DNA of 64,000 nucleotides from positions 23,895-87,894 of the forward strand of contig NZ_MKZO01000024.1 of the NCBI RefSeq assembly GCF_001941965.1, written 5' to 3'. The position numbers and the translations under genes were made by a program. This DNA comes from Pseudomonas putida (GTDB lineage: Bacteria > Pseudomonadota > Gammaproteobacteria > Pseudomonadales > Pseudomonadaceae). Positions 34,925 through 46,467 of the stretch are shown here, one piece after another (within the stretch, counting starts at the first letter, position 1; each line of letters begins with the position of its first letter). The notes beneath the pieces were generated by a model. It saw only the letters and a list, made by a program, of their open reading frames with translations. It was not told where the DNA came from and did no database searches.

Positions 34925-36769
34925 ATGCGTAAGGCCATCCTGGCCTTTGGGGGCTGCCTGGCAGCCCTTCTTGGGTTCAGCGCCCAGGCCGCCCCCACCC
35001 ATGCCCTCACCGTCTACGGCGAGGCGCCACGCTACCCGCAGCACTTCCAGCACTTCCAGTACACCAACCCTGACGCCCCCAAGGGCGGCAGCCTGCGTCG
35101 TTCGGCCATCGAGATCGGCCAGTTCGACCATATCCTTCCCTATATCGACAAGGGCATCGGCGTCAGCGAAATCGATGGCTGGCTGTACGCGCCCCTGGCC
35201 GTGCGCTCGCTGGACGAGCCCTACACCGTCTACGGCCTGGTCGCCCGGCGCATGGAACGGGCCGACGATGGCCTGTGGCTGCGCTTCTACCTTGACCCCA
35301 AGGCACGCTTCGCCGACGGCAAGCCGATCCGCGCCGAAGACGTGCGCTTCACCTACGACCTGCTGCTGCGCGACGGCAGCCTGAAGTACCGCACCCAGTT
35401 CGCCGATGTCGCCGACGTGGTGGTCGAATCGCCGACCCAGGTGCGCTTCGACTTCAAGACCAACCAGAACCGCACCCTGCCCCTGGACCTCGCCTCACTG
35501 CCGGTGCTCCCGGAACACTGGTGGCGCGGCCGCGATTTCGCCAATGGCGGCGGCTTCGAGGCACCGCTGGGCAGCGGGCCGTACAAGGTCGGGCGGATCG
35601 ACAACGGTCGCAGCATCACCTTCGAACGCGACCGCGACTGGTGGGGCAAGGACCTGCCGGTCAACCGCGGACGCTACAACTTCGACCAGATGCGCATCGA
35701 GTACTTCGGCGACACCGACGTGGCACGCCAGGTGTTGCGCGGCGGCGGCTACGACTACAACCGCGAGTTCTCCGCCACCGGCTACACCATCGGCTACGCC
35801 GGGCCCGCCCTTGACGACGGCCGCCTGCAACGCGCCCATCTGGCGAAAGAAGCCCCGCAGAACGCCCAGGGCTACGTGTTCAACCTGCAACGTCCGATGT
35901 TCCAGGACCGTCGCGTGCGCCAGGCCATCGCCCTGCTCTGGGACTTCGAATGGAGCAACCGGCGGATGATGCGCGATATGTATATCCGCCAGCAGAGCTA
36001 CTTCGCCAATAGCCCGTTGGCGGCCCGGGAATTGCCGGATGCCGAAGAGCTGAAGATCCTCGAACCGTTGCGCGGGCAGATCCCCGACGAGGTCTTCACC
36101 CAGGTCTTCGAAGCACCGCGTACCGACGGCTCGGGGATCATCCGCGACAAGCAGCTGCAGGCCCTGGCCCTGCTGGCCGAAGCCGGCTGGCACCCGGACG
36201 GCGATCGCCTGGTCAACGCCCAGGGCGAACCGCTGAGCTTCACCTTCCTCAACGGCCAGAACGGCATGGAGCGCCTGCTGCTGCCGTGGAAGCGCACCCT
36301 GGCGCAGATCGGCATCGACATGCAGATCCGCCGGGTCGACTCGGCGCAGTACGTCAACCGCCTGATGGCACGGGACTACGACATGATCGTCACCGGCTAC
36401 CCGGTCACCACCTCGCCGGGGCTGGAGCTGTACAGCTATTTCGGCTCGGCGGCGGCCAAGGACCCGGGCTCGAACAACTTCATGGCCCTGCAAAGCCCGG
36501 TGGTGGACCAACTGATCGACGGCCTGGTGCGTGCCGACACCCAGGCCGGCATGCAGCGCCATGCCCATGCCCTGGACCGGGTGCTGCAATGGAATTACTA
36601 CTGGATTCCCAACTACTACCCGCCAGGCACCTCCAGCGTGTGGTGGAACCGCTTCGGCCTGCCGAAGATCCCGGCGGCCAATGACCCGGCGCTGGACACC
36701 TGGTGGGAAATCAGCCCCACCGCGCTGACCAACGACCAGATGGCCGAACGTACCAAGGGCAAGCCATGA
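34925..36769 (+). CDS. yejA: YejA/NppA-like peptide-binding protein of an ABC importer
   Basis: 614 residues from ATG 34925; a TTG one codon earlier is less likely. Signal peptide [25 protein letters not shown] family 5 (DppA/OppA) fold with the YejA hallmarks [29 protein letters not shown] and [12 protein letters not shown] at the start, and [25 protein letters not shown] at the end. It binds oligopeptides or peptide-nucleotide antibiotics (microcin C, nikkomycin-type) in the periplasm. Two permease genes follow with 4-bp and 1-bp overlaps. Several homologues are often present in Pseudomonas; this is one. Confidence 0.9.
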   Translation: MRKAILAFGGCLAALLGFSAQAAPTHALTVYGEAPRYPQHFQHFQYTNPDAPKGGSLRRSAIEIGQFDHILPYIDKGIGVSEIDGWLYAPLAVRSLDEPYTVYGLVARRMERADDGLWLRFYLDPKARFADGKPIRAEDVRFTYDLLLRDGSLKYRTQFADVADVVVESPTQVRFDFKTNQNRTLPLDLASLPVLPEHWWRGRDFANGGGFEAPLGSGPYKVGRIDNGRSITFERDRDWWGKDLPVNRGRYNFDQMRIEYFGDTDVARQVLRGGGYDYNREFSATGYTIGYAGPALDDGRLQRAHLAKEAPQNAQGYVFNLQRPMFQDRRVRQAIALLWDFEWSNRRMMRDMYIRQQSYFANSPLAARELPDAEELKILEPLRGQIPDEVFTQVFEAPRTDGSGIIRDKQLQALALLAEAGWHPDGDRLVNAQGEPLSFTFLNGQNGMERLLLPWKRTLAQIGIDMQIRRVDSAQYVNRLMARDYDMIVTGYPVTTSPGLELYSYFGSAAAKDPGSNNFMALQSPVVDQLIDGLVRADTQAGMQRHAHALDRVLQWNYYWIPNYYPPGTSSVWWNRFGLPKIPAANDPALDTWWEISPTALTNDQMAERTKGKP

Positions 36770-37818
36770 CCGCCTATATCCTGCGGCGCCTGCTGCTGAT
36801 CATCCCGACCTTGCTGGTGATCCTGCTGGTCAACTTCGTGATCGTCCAGGCCGCACCGGGTGGACCGGTCGAACAAGCCGTTGCACGCTTGCAAGGTATT
36901 GGCGGCGGCGCGCCGGGCGCGTCCTCGATGCAGCTCGATTCCCGAGCCAGCCGCGGCCTCGACCCGGCCCTGCTGGAAACCATCAAGAAACAATACGGTT
37001 TCGACAAGTCCGCGCCCGAGCGCCTGTGGCTGATGCTCGGCAACTACGCCCGGCTGGACTTCGGCGAGAGTTTCTTCCGCGGCGCCAAGGTCACCGACCT
37101 GATCCTCGACAAGATGCCGGTGACCCTGTCCCTGGGCTTCTGGGCCACCTTCATCACCTACCTGGTGTCGATCCCCCTGGGTATCCGCAAGGCGGTGCGA
37201 CATGGCAGCGCGTTCGATGCCTGGAGCAGCAGCCTGATCGTGATCGGCTACGCCCTGCCCTCGTTCCTCTTCGCCCTGCTGCTGATCGTGCTGTTCGCCG
37301 GCGGCACCTCGCTGAACTGGTTCCCGGTGCGCGGGCTGGTCTCGGAGAACTTCGCCGAGCTGAGCTTCATCGGCAAGGTCGCCGACTATTTCTGGCACCT
37401 GGTGCTGCCGGTGGGCGCCCTGGTGATCGGTGGTTTCGCCACCCTGACGTTGCTGACCAAGAACGCCTTCCTCAACGAGATCACCCGCCAGTACGTGATC
37501 ACCGCCAAGGCCAAGGGCCTGACCGAGCGCCGGGTGCTCTACGGCCATGTGTTCCGCAACGCCATCCTGCTGGTGGTGGCCGGCCTGCCCCAGGCGCTGA
37601 TCACCGTGTTCTTCGCCGGCTCGCTGATGATCGAGGTGATCTTCTCCCTCGATGGCCTCGGGCGCATGAGCTATGACGCGGCGGTAAGCCGGGATTATCC
37701 GGTGGTGTTCGGCACCCTGTTCATCTTCACCCTGTTCGGCTTGCTGATCCGCCTGGCGGGCGATATCGCCTACACCCTGGTGGACCCGCGCATCGACTTT
37801 TCCACGAGGGCGCACTGA
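36766..37818 (+). CDS. yejB: ABC peptide importer permease, YejB-like
   Basis: 350 residues; the start at 36766 overlaps the binding-protein stop by ATGA. It has an N-terminal TM ([31 protein letters not shown]), a long periplasmic loop and then five further TMs. The cytoplasmic EAA loop ([28 protein letters not shown]) contacts an ATPase. The N-terminal APGGP motif and the size fit the BPD_transp_1 component of YejABEF. It forms a heterodimeric channel with the next gene product. Confidence 0.92.
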   Translation: MTAYILRRLLLIIPTLLVILLVNFVIVQAAPGGPVEQAVARLQGIGGGAPGASSMQLDSRASRGLDPALLETIKKQYGFDKSAPERLWLMLGNYARLDFGESFFRGAKVTDLILDKMPVTLSLGFWATFITYLVSIPLGIRKAVRHGSAFDAWSSSLIVIGYALPSFLFALLLIVLFAGGTSLNWFPVRGLVSENFAELSFIGKVADYFWHLVLPVGALVIGGFATLTLLTKNAFLNEITRQYVITAKAKGLTERRVLYGHVFRNAILLVVAGLPQALITVFFAGSLMIEVIFSLDGLGRMSYDAAVSRDYPVVFGTLFIFTLFGLLIRLAGDIAYTLVDPRIDFSTRAH

Positions 37819-38840
37819 TGTTCTGCCTGTCGCCCATCAGCCAGCGGCGCTGGCAGCGCTTTCGCAAGAACCGCCGGGGCTGGTTCTCGCTCTGGGCCTT
37901 CGCCGCCCTGCTCACCCTGAGCCTCGGCGCCGAGCTGATCGCCAATGACAAGCCGCTGGTCCTGAAGTACGACGGCAGCTTGTATTTCCCGGCGTTCAAG
38001 CGCTACACCGAGCAGCAGTTCGGCGGCCAGTTGCCGTTCCAGGCGGACTACCGCAGCCAGTACGTGCGCGAGCTGATCGAGGGCAAGGGAGGCTGGATGC
38101 TGTTCCCGCCGATTCCGTTCAGCGCCGATACGCCCAACTATGACCTCCAGGTGCCGGCACCGAGCCCGCCGACCGCAAGCAACTGGCTGGGCACCGATGA
38201 CCAGGCCCGGGATGTGCTGGCCCGGGTGATCTATGGCACCCGGGTCTCGATCCTGTTCGCCCTGGCCCTGACCGTCATCAGCACGATCATCGGCGTCACG
38301 GCCGGGGCCCTGCAGGGCTACCACGGCGGCTGGGTCGACCTGATCGGCCAGCGCCTGCTGGAAGTCTGGTCGGGGCTGCCGGTGCTGTACCTGCTGATCA
38401 TCCTCAGCGGCTTCGTCGAGCCGAACTTCTGGTGGCTGCTGGGGATCATGGCGCTGTTTTCCTGGCTGGCCCTGGTGGACGTGGTACGCGCCGAATTCCT
38501 CCGCGGGCGCAACCTGGAGTATGTCCAGGCCGCCCGGGCCATGGGCCTGTCGGACCGCCTGGTGATCGTCCGGCATATCCTGCCCAACGCGATGAACGCC
38601 ACCCTGACCTACCTGCCGTTCATCCTCACCGGGGCCATCTCCACGCTTACCGCCCTGGACTTCCTCGGCTTCGGCATGCCCGCCGGCAGCGCCTCGCTCG
38701 GCGAGCTGGTCAACCAGGGCAAGCAGAACCTGCAGGCGCCCTGGCTGGGCTTTACCGCCTTCTTCGCCCTGGCGCTGATCCTCACCCTGCTGGTGTTCAT
38801 CGGCGACGCCTTGCGTGAAGCCTTCGACCCCCGAGCCTGA
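37818..38840 (+). CDS. yejE: ABC peptide importer permease, YejE-like
   Basis: 340 residues. Start and upstream stop overlap by one base (TGATG). It opens SQRRWQRFRKNRRGWFSLWAF with a first TM, then the YejE-specific extension LVLKYDGSLYFPAFKRYTEQQFGGQLPFQADYRS before LGTDDQARDVLARVIYGTRVS. The EAA loop is VQAARAMGLSDRLVIVRHILPNAMNATLTYLPFILTGAI. The ATPase gene (yejF) that normally follows is missing; the next gene is a sigma-54 regulator. The ATP-driving subunit must come from elsewhere, or be shared. Confidence 0.92.
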   Translation: MFCLSPISQRRWQRFRKNRRGWFSLWAFAALLTLSLGAELIANDKPLVLKYDGSLYFPAFKRYTEQQFGGQLPFQADYRSQYVRELIEGKGGWMLFPPIPFSADTPNYDLQVPAPSPPTASNWLGTDDQARDVLARVIYGTRVSILFALALTVISTIIGVTAGALQGYHGGWVDLIGQRLLEVWSGLPVLYLLIILSGFVEPNFWWLLGIMALFSWLALVDVVRAEFLRGRNLEYVQAARAMGLSDRLVIVRHILPNAMNATLTYLPFILTGAISTLTALDFLGFGMPAGSASLGELVNQGKQNLQAPWLGFTAFFALALILTLLVFIGDALREAFDPRA

Positions 38841-38861
38841 CTTTCCCTGACGGAATACCCC

Positions 38862-40256
38862 ATGCAAGACGACAGCCTCAAGGACTACCAGCGGGTGCGC
38901 CGCCTAGCGATCAAATCGCTGTTCGAGATCATCGAGCAGTCCAGTGAAGGTACGGTGATCGTCGATCGCGAGGCGCGGATCGTCTGGATGAACGAGCGTT
39001 ATGCCCGGCGCTTCGGCCTGGCCGATGCCAGCGCCGCCATCGGCCAGCCCTGCGAGCAGGTGATCCCCGGCAGCCTGATGCGCGAGGTGGTCAGCCAGGG
39101 GCGGCCGATCCTCCTGGACATGCTCGACACGCCCAAGGAACCGCTGGTGGTGATGCGCCTGCCGATCCAGGACGCCGGTGGCGAGGTGATCGGCGCCATC
39201 GGCTTCGCCCTGTTCGACGAGTTGCGCAGCCTGTCGCCGCTGCTCAAGCGCTATTCCAGCATGCAGCAGGAACTGGCCTCGACCCGCTCGCTGCTCAAGG
39301 CGCGCCAGGCCAAGTACAGCTTCAACCAGTTCATCGGCACCAGCCCGGCCAGCCTGGAAGTGAAGCGCCGGGCGCGGCGTGGGGCGAGCAGTGATTCGCC
39401 GGTCCTGTTGCTGGGCGAGACCGGCACCGGCAAGGAGTTGCTGGCCCATGCCATCCATGCCGCTTCGCCCCGGGCGCACAAGGCCTTCGTCAGCATCAAC
39501 AGCGCGGCGATTCCGGAAACCTTGCTGGAGGCCGAGTTCTTCGGGACTGCGCCCGGGGCCTTCACCGGTGCCGAACGCAAGGGCCGCGCTGGCAAGCTGC
39601 AACTGGCCGAGGGCGGCACGCTGTTTCTCGACGAGATCGGCGATATGCCCCTGCCCTTGCAAAGCAAGCTGCTGCGGGTGTTGCAGGAGAAGGAATACGA
39701 GCCGGTAGGTTCGAACCAGATGCTGCAGAGCGATGTGCGGGTGATTGCCGCGACCTCCCGGGATTTGCAGGCGGCCATGGCCCGCGGGGAGTTTCGTGCC
39801 GACCTGTATTACCGGCTGAATGTGCTGCCCATCGAGGTGCCGGCGTTGCGTGAACGGATCGAGGATCTGCCGGCGCTGACCGAGGCGATCCTCGAAGACC
39901 TGGGCAGTCGGCATGAGCTGGAGGATGAGGCCCTGGCCCTGCTGGGGCGGCATGCCTGGCCGGGGAATATCCGTGAGTTGAGGAATGTGCTGGAGCGGGC
40001 GACCCTGCTGGCGGACCGGGCGCGCTTGGGGCTTGAAGATATTCGAGGGGCGCTGGGGACCTTGATGCCCCGGGCGGTTGAGGAGACCACGCCGGTGCTG
40101 GGGTATCGGGAGGCGTGCGAGGCGTTCGAGCGGCAGCTGTTGCGGGAGGCGCTGGAGCGTTGTGCTGGAAATGTGCCGGAAGCGGCGCGGCAGCTGGGGT
40201 TGGGGCGGTCGACTCTGTACAAGAAGTTGGTGGCTTTGGGGATTCAGTCTCAATAA
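38862..40256 (+). CDS. hbcR: Sigma-54-dependent regulator with PAS domain, HbcR-like
   Basis: 464 residues: a PAS sensor (about 15-130), an AAA+ domain and a Fis-type helix-turn-helix (about 425-462, CAGNVPEAARQLGLGRSTLYKKLVALGI). Walker A is GETGTGKE, the sigma-54 loop is GAFTGAERKGRAGKL and Walker B is GGTLFLDEIGDM. There is no receiver domain, so it senses a ligand rather than a phosphate. Its layout with a downstream GntP-family permease, 3-hydroxybutyrate dehydrogenase and acetoacetyl-CoA synthetase matches the P. aeruginosa HbcR locus, where it activates 3-hydroxybutyrate catabolism. A sigma-54 promoter stands before the permease gene. Confidence 0.88.
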   Translation: MQDDSLKDYQRVRRLAIKSLFEIIEQSSEGTVIVDREARIVWMNERYARRFGLADASAAIGQPCEQVIPGSLMREVVSQGRPILLDMLDTPKEPLVVMRLPIQDAGGEVIGAIGFALFDELRSLSPLLKRYSSMQQELASTRSLLKARQAKYSFNQFIGTSPASLEVKRRARRGASSDSPVLLLGETGTGKELLAHAIHAASPRAHKAFVSINSAAIPETLLEAEFFGTAPGAFTGAERKGRAGKLQLAEGGTLFLDEIGDMPLPLQSKLLRVLQEKEYEPVGSNQMLQSDVRVIAATSRDLQAAMARGEFRADLYYRLNVLPIEVPALRERIEDLPALTEAILEDLGSRHELEDEALALLGRHAWPGNIRELRNVLERATLLADRARLGLEDIRGALGTLMPRAVEETTPVLGYREACEAFERQLLREALERCAGNVPEAARQLGLGRSTLYKKLVALGIQSQ

Positions 40257-40291
40257 AGAGACCGGTATCTCCCGACAGAGATTGTTCTTGA

Positions 40292-40375
40292 GGGCCTCAT
40301 CGCTGGCAAGCCAGCTCCCACAGGTACTGCGTGCGCCACGAAACCTGTGGGAGCTGGCTTGCCAACCATGAGGCC
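40292..40375. repeat. REP doublet (inverted pair)
   Basis: Two inverted REPs; the right copy has a slightly degenerate core (GCTTGCCAACCATGAGG). It lies between the sigma-54 regulator stop and the sigma-54 promoter of the next gene, which probably isolates the two transcripts. Confidence 0.88.
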
Positions 40376-40437
40376 CTTGGGCTCAAAAGAAGTCTCATTT
40401 CAGAGACAAAATCGACCAAACAATTCAAATAAACAGA

Positions 40438-40453
40438 ATTTACCCTTGTAAAT
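40438..40453. promoter_or_regulatory. ATTTAC-N4-GTAAAT palindrome, candidate activator site
   Basis: Perfect 6-bp inverted repeat with a 4-bp spacer, 16 bp upstream of the -24 element at 40470, in an AT-rich stretch. It could be an upstream activating sequence for the adjacent HbcR-like regulator, though such sites usually lie farther from the promoter. Confidence 0.35.
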
Positions 40454-40469
40454 CAGTCACTTAAACACC

Positions 40470-40485
40470 TGGCACAATCCCTGCT
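40470..40485 (+). promoter_or_regulatory. Sigma-54 (RpoN) promoter of the 3-hydroxybutyrate genes
   Basis: TGGCACAATCCCTGCT: -24 TGGCAC and -12 CTGC with exact spacing, differing from the TGGCAC-N5-TTGCW consensus by one T. It lies 46 bp before the permease start and downstream of a gene for a sigma-54 activator, so the assignment is well supported. Confidence 0.8.
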
Positions 40486-40531
40486 ATCTCCTTGCCACCA
40501 ACAAAAACAAGATTCACCAAGGAGACACTCG

Positions 40532-41923
40532 ATGAGTGTGATCATCGCCCTGGCAGCCCTGGCGCTGCTGATGCTGGCCGCCTACCGTGGTTACAGCGTC
40601 ATTCTGTTTGCCCCCATCGCCGCCCTCGGCGCGGTACTGCTCACCGACCCGTCCGCCGTGGCGCCCGCCTTCACCGGGGTGTTCATGGAAAAGATGGTCG
40701 GCTTCATCAAGCTCTACTTCCCGGTGTTCCTGCTCGGTGCGGTGTTCGGCAAGCTGATCGAGCTGTCGGGCTTCTCGCGCTCTATCGTCGCCGCCGCCAT
40801 CCGCCTGCTCGGCACCCGCCAGGCCATGCTGGTGATCGTGCTGGTCTGCGCCCTGCTGACCTACGGCGGCGTGTCGCTGTTCGTCGTGGTGTTCGCGGTC
40901 TACCCATTCGCCGCCGAAATGTTCCGCCAGAGCAACATCCCCAAGCGCCTGATTCCGGCAACCATCGCCCTCGGCGCATTTTCCTTCACCATGGACGCCC
41001 TGCCCGGCACCCCGCAGATCCAGAACATCATCCCCAGCACCTTCTTCAACACCACCGCCTGGGCCGCGCCCTGGCTGGGGCTGATCGGCACCCTGTTCGT
41101 CTTCTGCACCGGCATGCTCTACCTGCAACGCCAGCGCAACAAGGCCCTGCGCGCCGGCGAAGGCTACGGCACCGAGCTGCGCAACGAGCCGGAAACCGCC
41201 GATGACCTGAAGCTGCCCAACCCGCTGCTGGCCCTGTCGCCGCTGCTGCTGGTAGGCATCATGAACCTGCTGTTCACCCACTGGATTCCCGAGTGGTACG
41301 GCAAGAGCCACAGCCTGCAACTGCCGGGCATGGCCGCGCCGGTGCAGACCGATATCGCCAAGCTCACCGCCATCTGGGCGGTGGAAGCGGCATTGTTGCT
41401 GGGCATCCTGCTGGTGCTGGTCAGTGGCTTCAGGGCGATCAAGACGCGCCTGGCCGATGGCACCAAGGCCGCCGTCGGCGGCGCCTTGCTGGCGGCTATG
41501 AACACCGCTTCGGAATACGGTTTCGGCGCGGTGATCGCCTCGTTGCCGGGCTTCCTGGTGCTGGCCGATGCCCTGCGCGCAATCCCCAATCCGCTGGTCA
41601 ACGAAGCGATCACCGTCACCCTGCTGGCGGGCATCACCGGCTCGGCGTCCGGCGGCATGAGCATCGCCCTGGCCGCCATGTCCGAAACCTTCATCAGCGC
41701 GGCCAACGCCGCCAACATCCCGCTGGAAGTGCTGCACCGCGTCGCCGCCATGGCCAGCGGCGGCATGGACACCCTGCCGCACAACGGCGCGGTCATCACC
41801 TTGCTGGCCGTCACCGGCCTGACCCACCGTGAGGCCTACAAGGATATTTTCGGTATTACCCTGATCAAGACCCTGGCGGTGTTCGTCGTGATCGCCACCT
41901 TCTACGCCACCGGCATCGTTTGA
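40532..41923 (+). CDS. GntP-family permease, probable 3-hydroxybutyrate transporter
   Basis: 463 residues with about 12-13 hydrophobic segments and no signal peptide. GAVFGKLIELSGFSRSIVAAAIRLLGTRQAML and FSFTMDALPGTPQIQNIIPSTFF are characteristic of GntP/LctP-like hydroxyacid permeases. It is transcribed from the sigma-54 promoter and followed after 13 bp by 3-hydroxybutyrate dehydrogenase, so D-3-hydroxybutyrate (or another short hydroxy acid) is the expected substrate. This follows the PA2004-type arrangement. Direct substrate evidence is absent. Confidence 0.88.
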   Translation: MSVIIALAALALLMLAAYRGYSVILFAPIAALGAVLLTDPSAVAPAFTGVFMEKMVGFIKLYFPVFLLGAVFGKLIELSGFSRSIVAAAIRLLGTRQAMLVIVLVCALLTYGGVSLFVVVFAVYPFAAEMFRQSNIPKRLIPATIALGAFSFTMDALPGTPQIQNIIPSTFFNTTAWAAPWLGLIGTLFVFCTGMLYLQRQRNKALRAGEGYGTELRNEPETADDLKLPNPLLALSPLLLVGIMNLLFTHWIPEWYGKSHSLQLPGMAAPVQTDIAKLTAIWAVEAALLLGILLVLVSGFRAIKTRLADGTKAAVGGALLAAMNTASEYGFGAVIASLPGFLVLADALRAIPNPLVNEAITVTLLAGITGSASGGMSIALAAMSETFISAANAANIPLEVLHRVAAMASGGMDTLPHNGAVITLLAVTGLTHREAYKDIFGITLIKTLAVFVVIATFYATGIV

Positions 41924-41936
41924 GGATCGGACCTGT

Positions 41937-42707
41937 ATGAAGCTTTCCGGAAAAACCGCACTGATCACCGGTTCCACCAGCGGCATCGGCCTGGGCATCG
42001 CCCGGGTCCTGGCCGAGGCCGGTGCCGATATCCTGCTCAACGGCTTCGGCGACCCGGCGGCAGCGCTGGCGGAAGTCGGCCAGTTCGGCGGCAAGGTCGC
42101 CCACCATCCTGCCGACCTGGGCGATGTAGCCCAGCTCGAAGCCTTGTTCGCCTACGCACAGCGGGAATTCGGCGGGGTCGATATCCTCGTCAACAACGCC
42201 GGGATCCAGCATGTGGCGCCGGTGGAGGAATTCCCGGTGGAGCGCTGGGATTCGATCATCGCCCTGAACCTGTCGGCGGTGTTCCATTGCACGCGCCTTG
42301 CTCTGCCGGGAATGAAGCGCAGCGGCTGGGGGCGGATCGTCAATATCGCCTCCGTGCATGGCCAGGTGGGGTCGGTGGGCAAGGCGGCTTACGTGGCGGC
42401 CAAGCATGGCGTGATCGGGTTGACCAAAGTGGTCGCGCTGGAGACCGCGACCACGGCGATCACCTGCAACGCCATCTGCCCCGGCTGGGTCCTGACGCCG
42501 CTGGTGCAGAAGCAGATCGATGCGCGCATCGCCGAGGGTATAGAGCCGCAGCAGGCGCAGCATGATCTGCTGGCGGAGAAACAGCCTTCGCTGGCGTTTG
42601 TCACGCCGGGGCATTTGGGGGAGCTGGTGGCGTTCCTGTGCGGCGAGGCCGGGAGCCAGGTTCGGGGGGCGGCGTGGAATGTGGATGGGGGGTGGCTGGC
42701 GCAGTAG
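41937..42707 (+). CDS. bdhA: D-3-hydroxybutyrate dehydrogenase (SDR family)
   Basis: 256 residues. Oxidises D-3-hydroxybutyrate to acetoacetate with NAD+. The short-chain dehydrogenase motifs are complete: TGSTSGIGLGIA (cofactor), NNAG, the catalytic Ser in IVNIASVHGQVGSVGKAAYVAAKHG with Tyr-x3-Lys (YVAAK), and CPGWVLTPLVQKQI. The last is the bdhA-type lid, which separates it from other SDRs. The C-terminus is AAWNVDGGWLAQ. It is co-transcribed with the upstream permease. The product acetoacetate is activated by the synthetase encoded next. Confidence 0.92.
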   Translation: MKLSGKTALITGSTSGIGLGIARVLAEAGADILLNGFGDPAAALAEVGQFGGKVAHHPADLGDVAQLEALFAYAQREFGGVDILVNNAGIQHVAPVEEFPVERWDSIIALNLSAVFHCTRLALPGMKRSGWGRIVNIASVHGQVGSVGKAAYVAAKHGVIGLTKVVALETATTAITCNAICPGWVLTPLVQKQIDARIAEGIEPQQAQHDLLAEKQPSLAFVTPGHLGELVAFLCGEAGSQVRGAAWNVDGGWLAQ

Positions 42708-42725
42708 ATGTGTTGGGTTGCTCAT

Positions 42726-42758
42726 GGCCTCATCGCTGGCAAGCCAGCTCCCACAGGG
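42726..42758 (-). repeat. Single REP
   Basis: One minus-oriented GCTTGCCAGC-type REP without a partner, in the 128-bp gap between bdhA and the synthetase gene. Confidence 0.85.
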
Positions 42759-42835
42759 ATCGCGTGGAAAGGGCCATCGGCGGCACCATAAAAGCTAGAC
42801 TCAGGACATTGACAGACCACCAGGAAGAACCCCGC

Positions 42836-44791
<1,956 letters not shown>

Positions 44792-44829
44792 TCGCCGGCT
44801 TTTACCCGCAACCCCGAGGCACCCGCATC

Positions 44830-45105
44830 ATGAAAGCACAGGCCCGTCACATCCTGGTCAAGACCGCCGAAGAGGCCGAGCAGCTCAAGCAGCGCATCGC
44901 CAAGGGCGAGGCCTTCGACGTGCTGGCGAAGAAATACTCCACCTGCCCGTCGGGCAAGCGCGGTGGCGATCTGGGCGAGATCCGCCCGGGGCAGATGGTC
45001 GGCGCGATCGACCAGGTGATCTTCAAGAAACCGCTGCGCACGGTGCATGGGCCGATCAAGAGCAAGTTCGGCTATCACCTGGTGCAGACGTTCTATCGGG
45101 ATTGA
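44830..45105 (+). CDS. ppiC: Parvulin-type peptidyl-prolyl isomerase (second copy)
   Basis: 91 residues, one parvulin domain, no signal peptide. MKAQARHILVKTAEEAEQLKQRIAKGEAFDVLAKKYSTCPSGKRGGDLGEIRPGQMVGAID and FGYHLVQTFY closely resemble E. coli PpiC and the paralogue at 34634; the active-site His residues and Cys are conserved. It lies 38 bp after the acetoacetyl-CoA synthetase on the same strand. Confidence 0.93.
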   Translation: MKAQARHILVKTAEEAEQLKQRIAKGEAFDVLAKKYSTCPSGKRGGDLGEIRPGQMVGAIDQVIFKKPLRTVHGPIKSKFGYHLVQTFYRD

Positions 45106-45125
45106 GGATTTGTGTTGCTGCTGAA

Positions 45126-45208
45126 GGCCTCATCGCTGGCAAGCCAGCTCCCACAGGGTTCAGCAGCGCCGCCGACACTGTGGGAGCTGGCTTGCCAGCG
45201 ATAAGGCC
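45126..45208. repeat. REP doublet (inverted pair)
   Basis: Two inverted GCTTGCCAGC-type REPs about 18 nt apart between the convergent ppiC and DUF1652 genes. Confidence 0.9.
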
Positions 45209-45227
45209 CTCAAGAACAACCCATGAT

Positions 45228-45476
45228 CTAGCCGGCATCCCGCAATGGCTGCTTATCCAGCAACTCACAACGCAACTTGCTGACCAGGCTGGCGATCGCC
45301 CGGCTGTCGAGCTGTTCCGCGCGGATTCCGGTGACCTGCAGGTCGTGATGGGGGGAACCGCGATTGAATAACTGCACGGTCAGTGACTGGTCCGCCGCCT
45401 GGGTGCAGCGGCAGCGAACCGGCAAGAAACTCTTCTCGATGATATCGCGCAGTTCCAGCGTAGATAGCATGTCCAT
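45228..45476 (-). CDS. DUF1652 family protein
   Basis: 82 residues, start at 45476 with CTGGAG upstream. MDMLSTLELRDIIEKSFLPVRCRCTQAADQSLTVQLFNR ... DLQVTGIRAEQLDSRAIASLVSKLRCELL matches the pattern of the small DUF1652 proteins widespread in Pseudomonas. No signal peptide or TM. Two Cys (CRC) are conserved-looking. Function unknown. Confidence 0.72.
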   Translation of the reverse strand: MDMLSTLELRDIIEKSFLPVRCRCTQAADQSLTVQLFNRGSPHHDLQVTGIRAEQLDSRAIASLVSKLRCELLDKQPLRDAG

Positions 45477-45607
45477 GACTCCAGGGCAGTTGAGGGACTG
45501 CAGCTCCGTGCTTGCAGTGCGTTCTCAAGCGTAGGCCAGCCGCCGCGAGGCAATAAGATCATTTCCCGATAAGCCGCAAGGTTTTTCTCTGTTATCGGAT
45601 CGATAGC

Positions 45608-46234
45608 TCACGCCCGCCGGGCTGCCAGCAGCCCCAGCCCCGCGCAACTCAGCAACCCCGCACTCACCCGATTGAACAAGCGTCGCGGCCCCGGCTGGTT
45701 GAACCAGCGATGCAGGTACGCGCCGAGCCAGGCGTAGATGGCGATGGCGAACCACTCCAGCAGCAGGAACATCACCCCCAGCCAGAGGAATTGCTCGCCT
45801 ACCGGCACGGCGCTGTTCATCGAGACGAACTGCGGCAGAAACGCCGTGAATATGAGTATTGCCTTCGGATTTCCTGCAGCTACGAAAAACTCCTGCCGCG
45901 CCAGCTTCAGCACCCCGCCCTTGCGCTCGACGACCGCCCCACCCTCGCCCACCGGCGCACGCCAGAGTTGCCAGGCGATAGAGAAGAGGTAGAACGCACC
46001 GATGACCTTGATCGCCAGGAACAGGTATTCGCTGGTGTGCAGCACCACCGCCAGGCCGAGGGCGGCCAGGAGGATCATCCCGGCGAAGGCGAACAAGCGG
46101 CCGATCCCGGCGACGCAGGCGGTGCGCAGGCCGTAGCGGCTGGCATTGTTCAGCGACAGCAGGTTGTTCGGACCGGGGGCCATGTTGAGGGCGAAGCAGG
46201 CAGGGATGAAGAGTGCGAGGGTGGACAGGTCCAT
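45608..46234 (-). CDS. LysE/RhtB-family amino acid exporter (second)
   Basis: 208 residues, start at 46234 with AGGAG upstream. Six predicted TMs; MDLSTLALFIPACFALNMAPGPNNLLSLNNASRYGL and FFVAAGNPKAILIFTAFLPQFV are the LysE/RhtB signatures. It has no adjacent regulator: a DUF1652 gene is downstream and a REP pair upstream. Substrate unknown; unlike the exporter at 12906 it keeps the usual APGPN motif. Confidence 0.88.
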   Translation of the reverse strand: MDLSTLALFIPACFALNMAPGPNNLLSLNNASRYGLRTACVAGIGRLFAFAGMILLAALGLAVVLHTSEYLFLAIKVIGAFYLFSIAWQLWRAPVGEGGAVVERKGGVLKLARQEFFVAAGNPKAILIFTAFLPQFVSMNSAVPVGEQFLWLGVMFLLLEWFAIAIYAWLGAYLHRWFNQPGPRRLFNRVSAGLLSCAGLGLLAARRA

Positions 46235-46315
46235 GGCGGGCTCCTTGGGCAAGGAGGCTAGAGTGGGTGGCGGTGGTGGGCGGCGTCAAGATCGATGAAT
46301 CGTCGGCGCGGCCAA

Positions 46316-46420
46316 GGGCCTCATCGCTGGCAACGCCAGCTCCCACAAAGTCCGAGTCGGGCATCAACCCTGCTGCTGACTCAGGACCCTGTGGGAGCTG
46401 GCGTTGCCGGCGATGAGGCC
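46316..46420. repeat. REP doublet, mixed subtype
   Basis: Two inverted REPs about 42 nt apart with cores intermediate between the two subtypes (CTGGCAACGCCAGC and GCTGGCGTTGCCGG), upstream of the LysE-type gene and downstream of the TonB receptor stop. Confidence 0.85.
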
Positions 46421-46467
46421 ATCAGCAACAGCAGAAATCCATTGCTGATCCGGGGGTTCGGGCCCCC

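Noticed and set aside
42638..42835. N-terminal extension of acetoacetyl-CoA synthetase
   Set aside because: Covers the end of bdhA in another frame and a REP; the conserved start with AGGAAG is at 42836.
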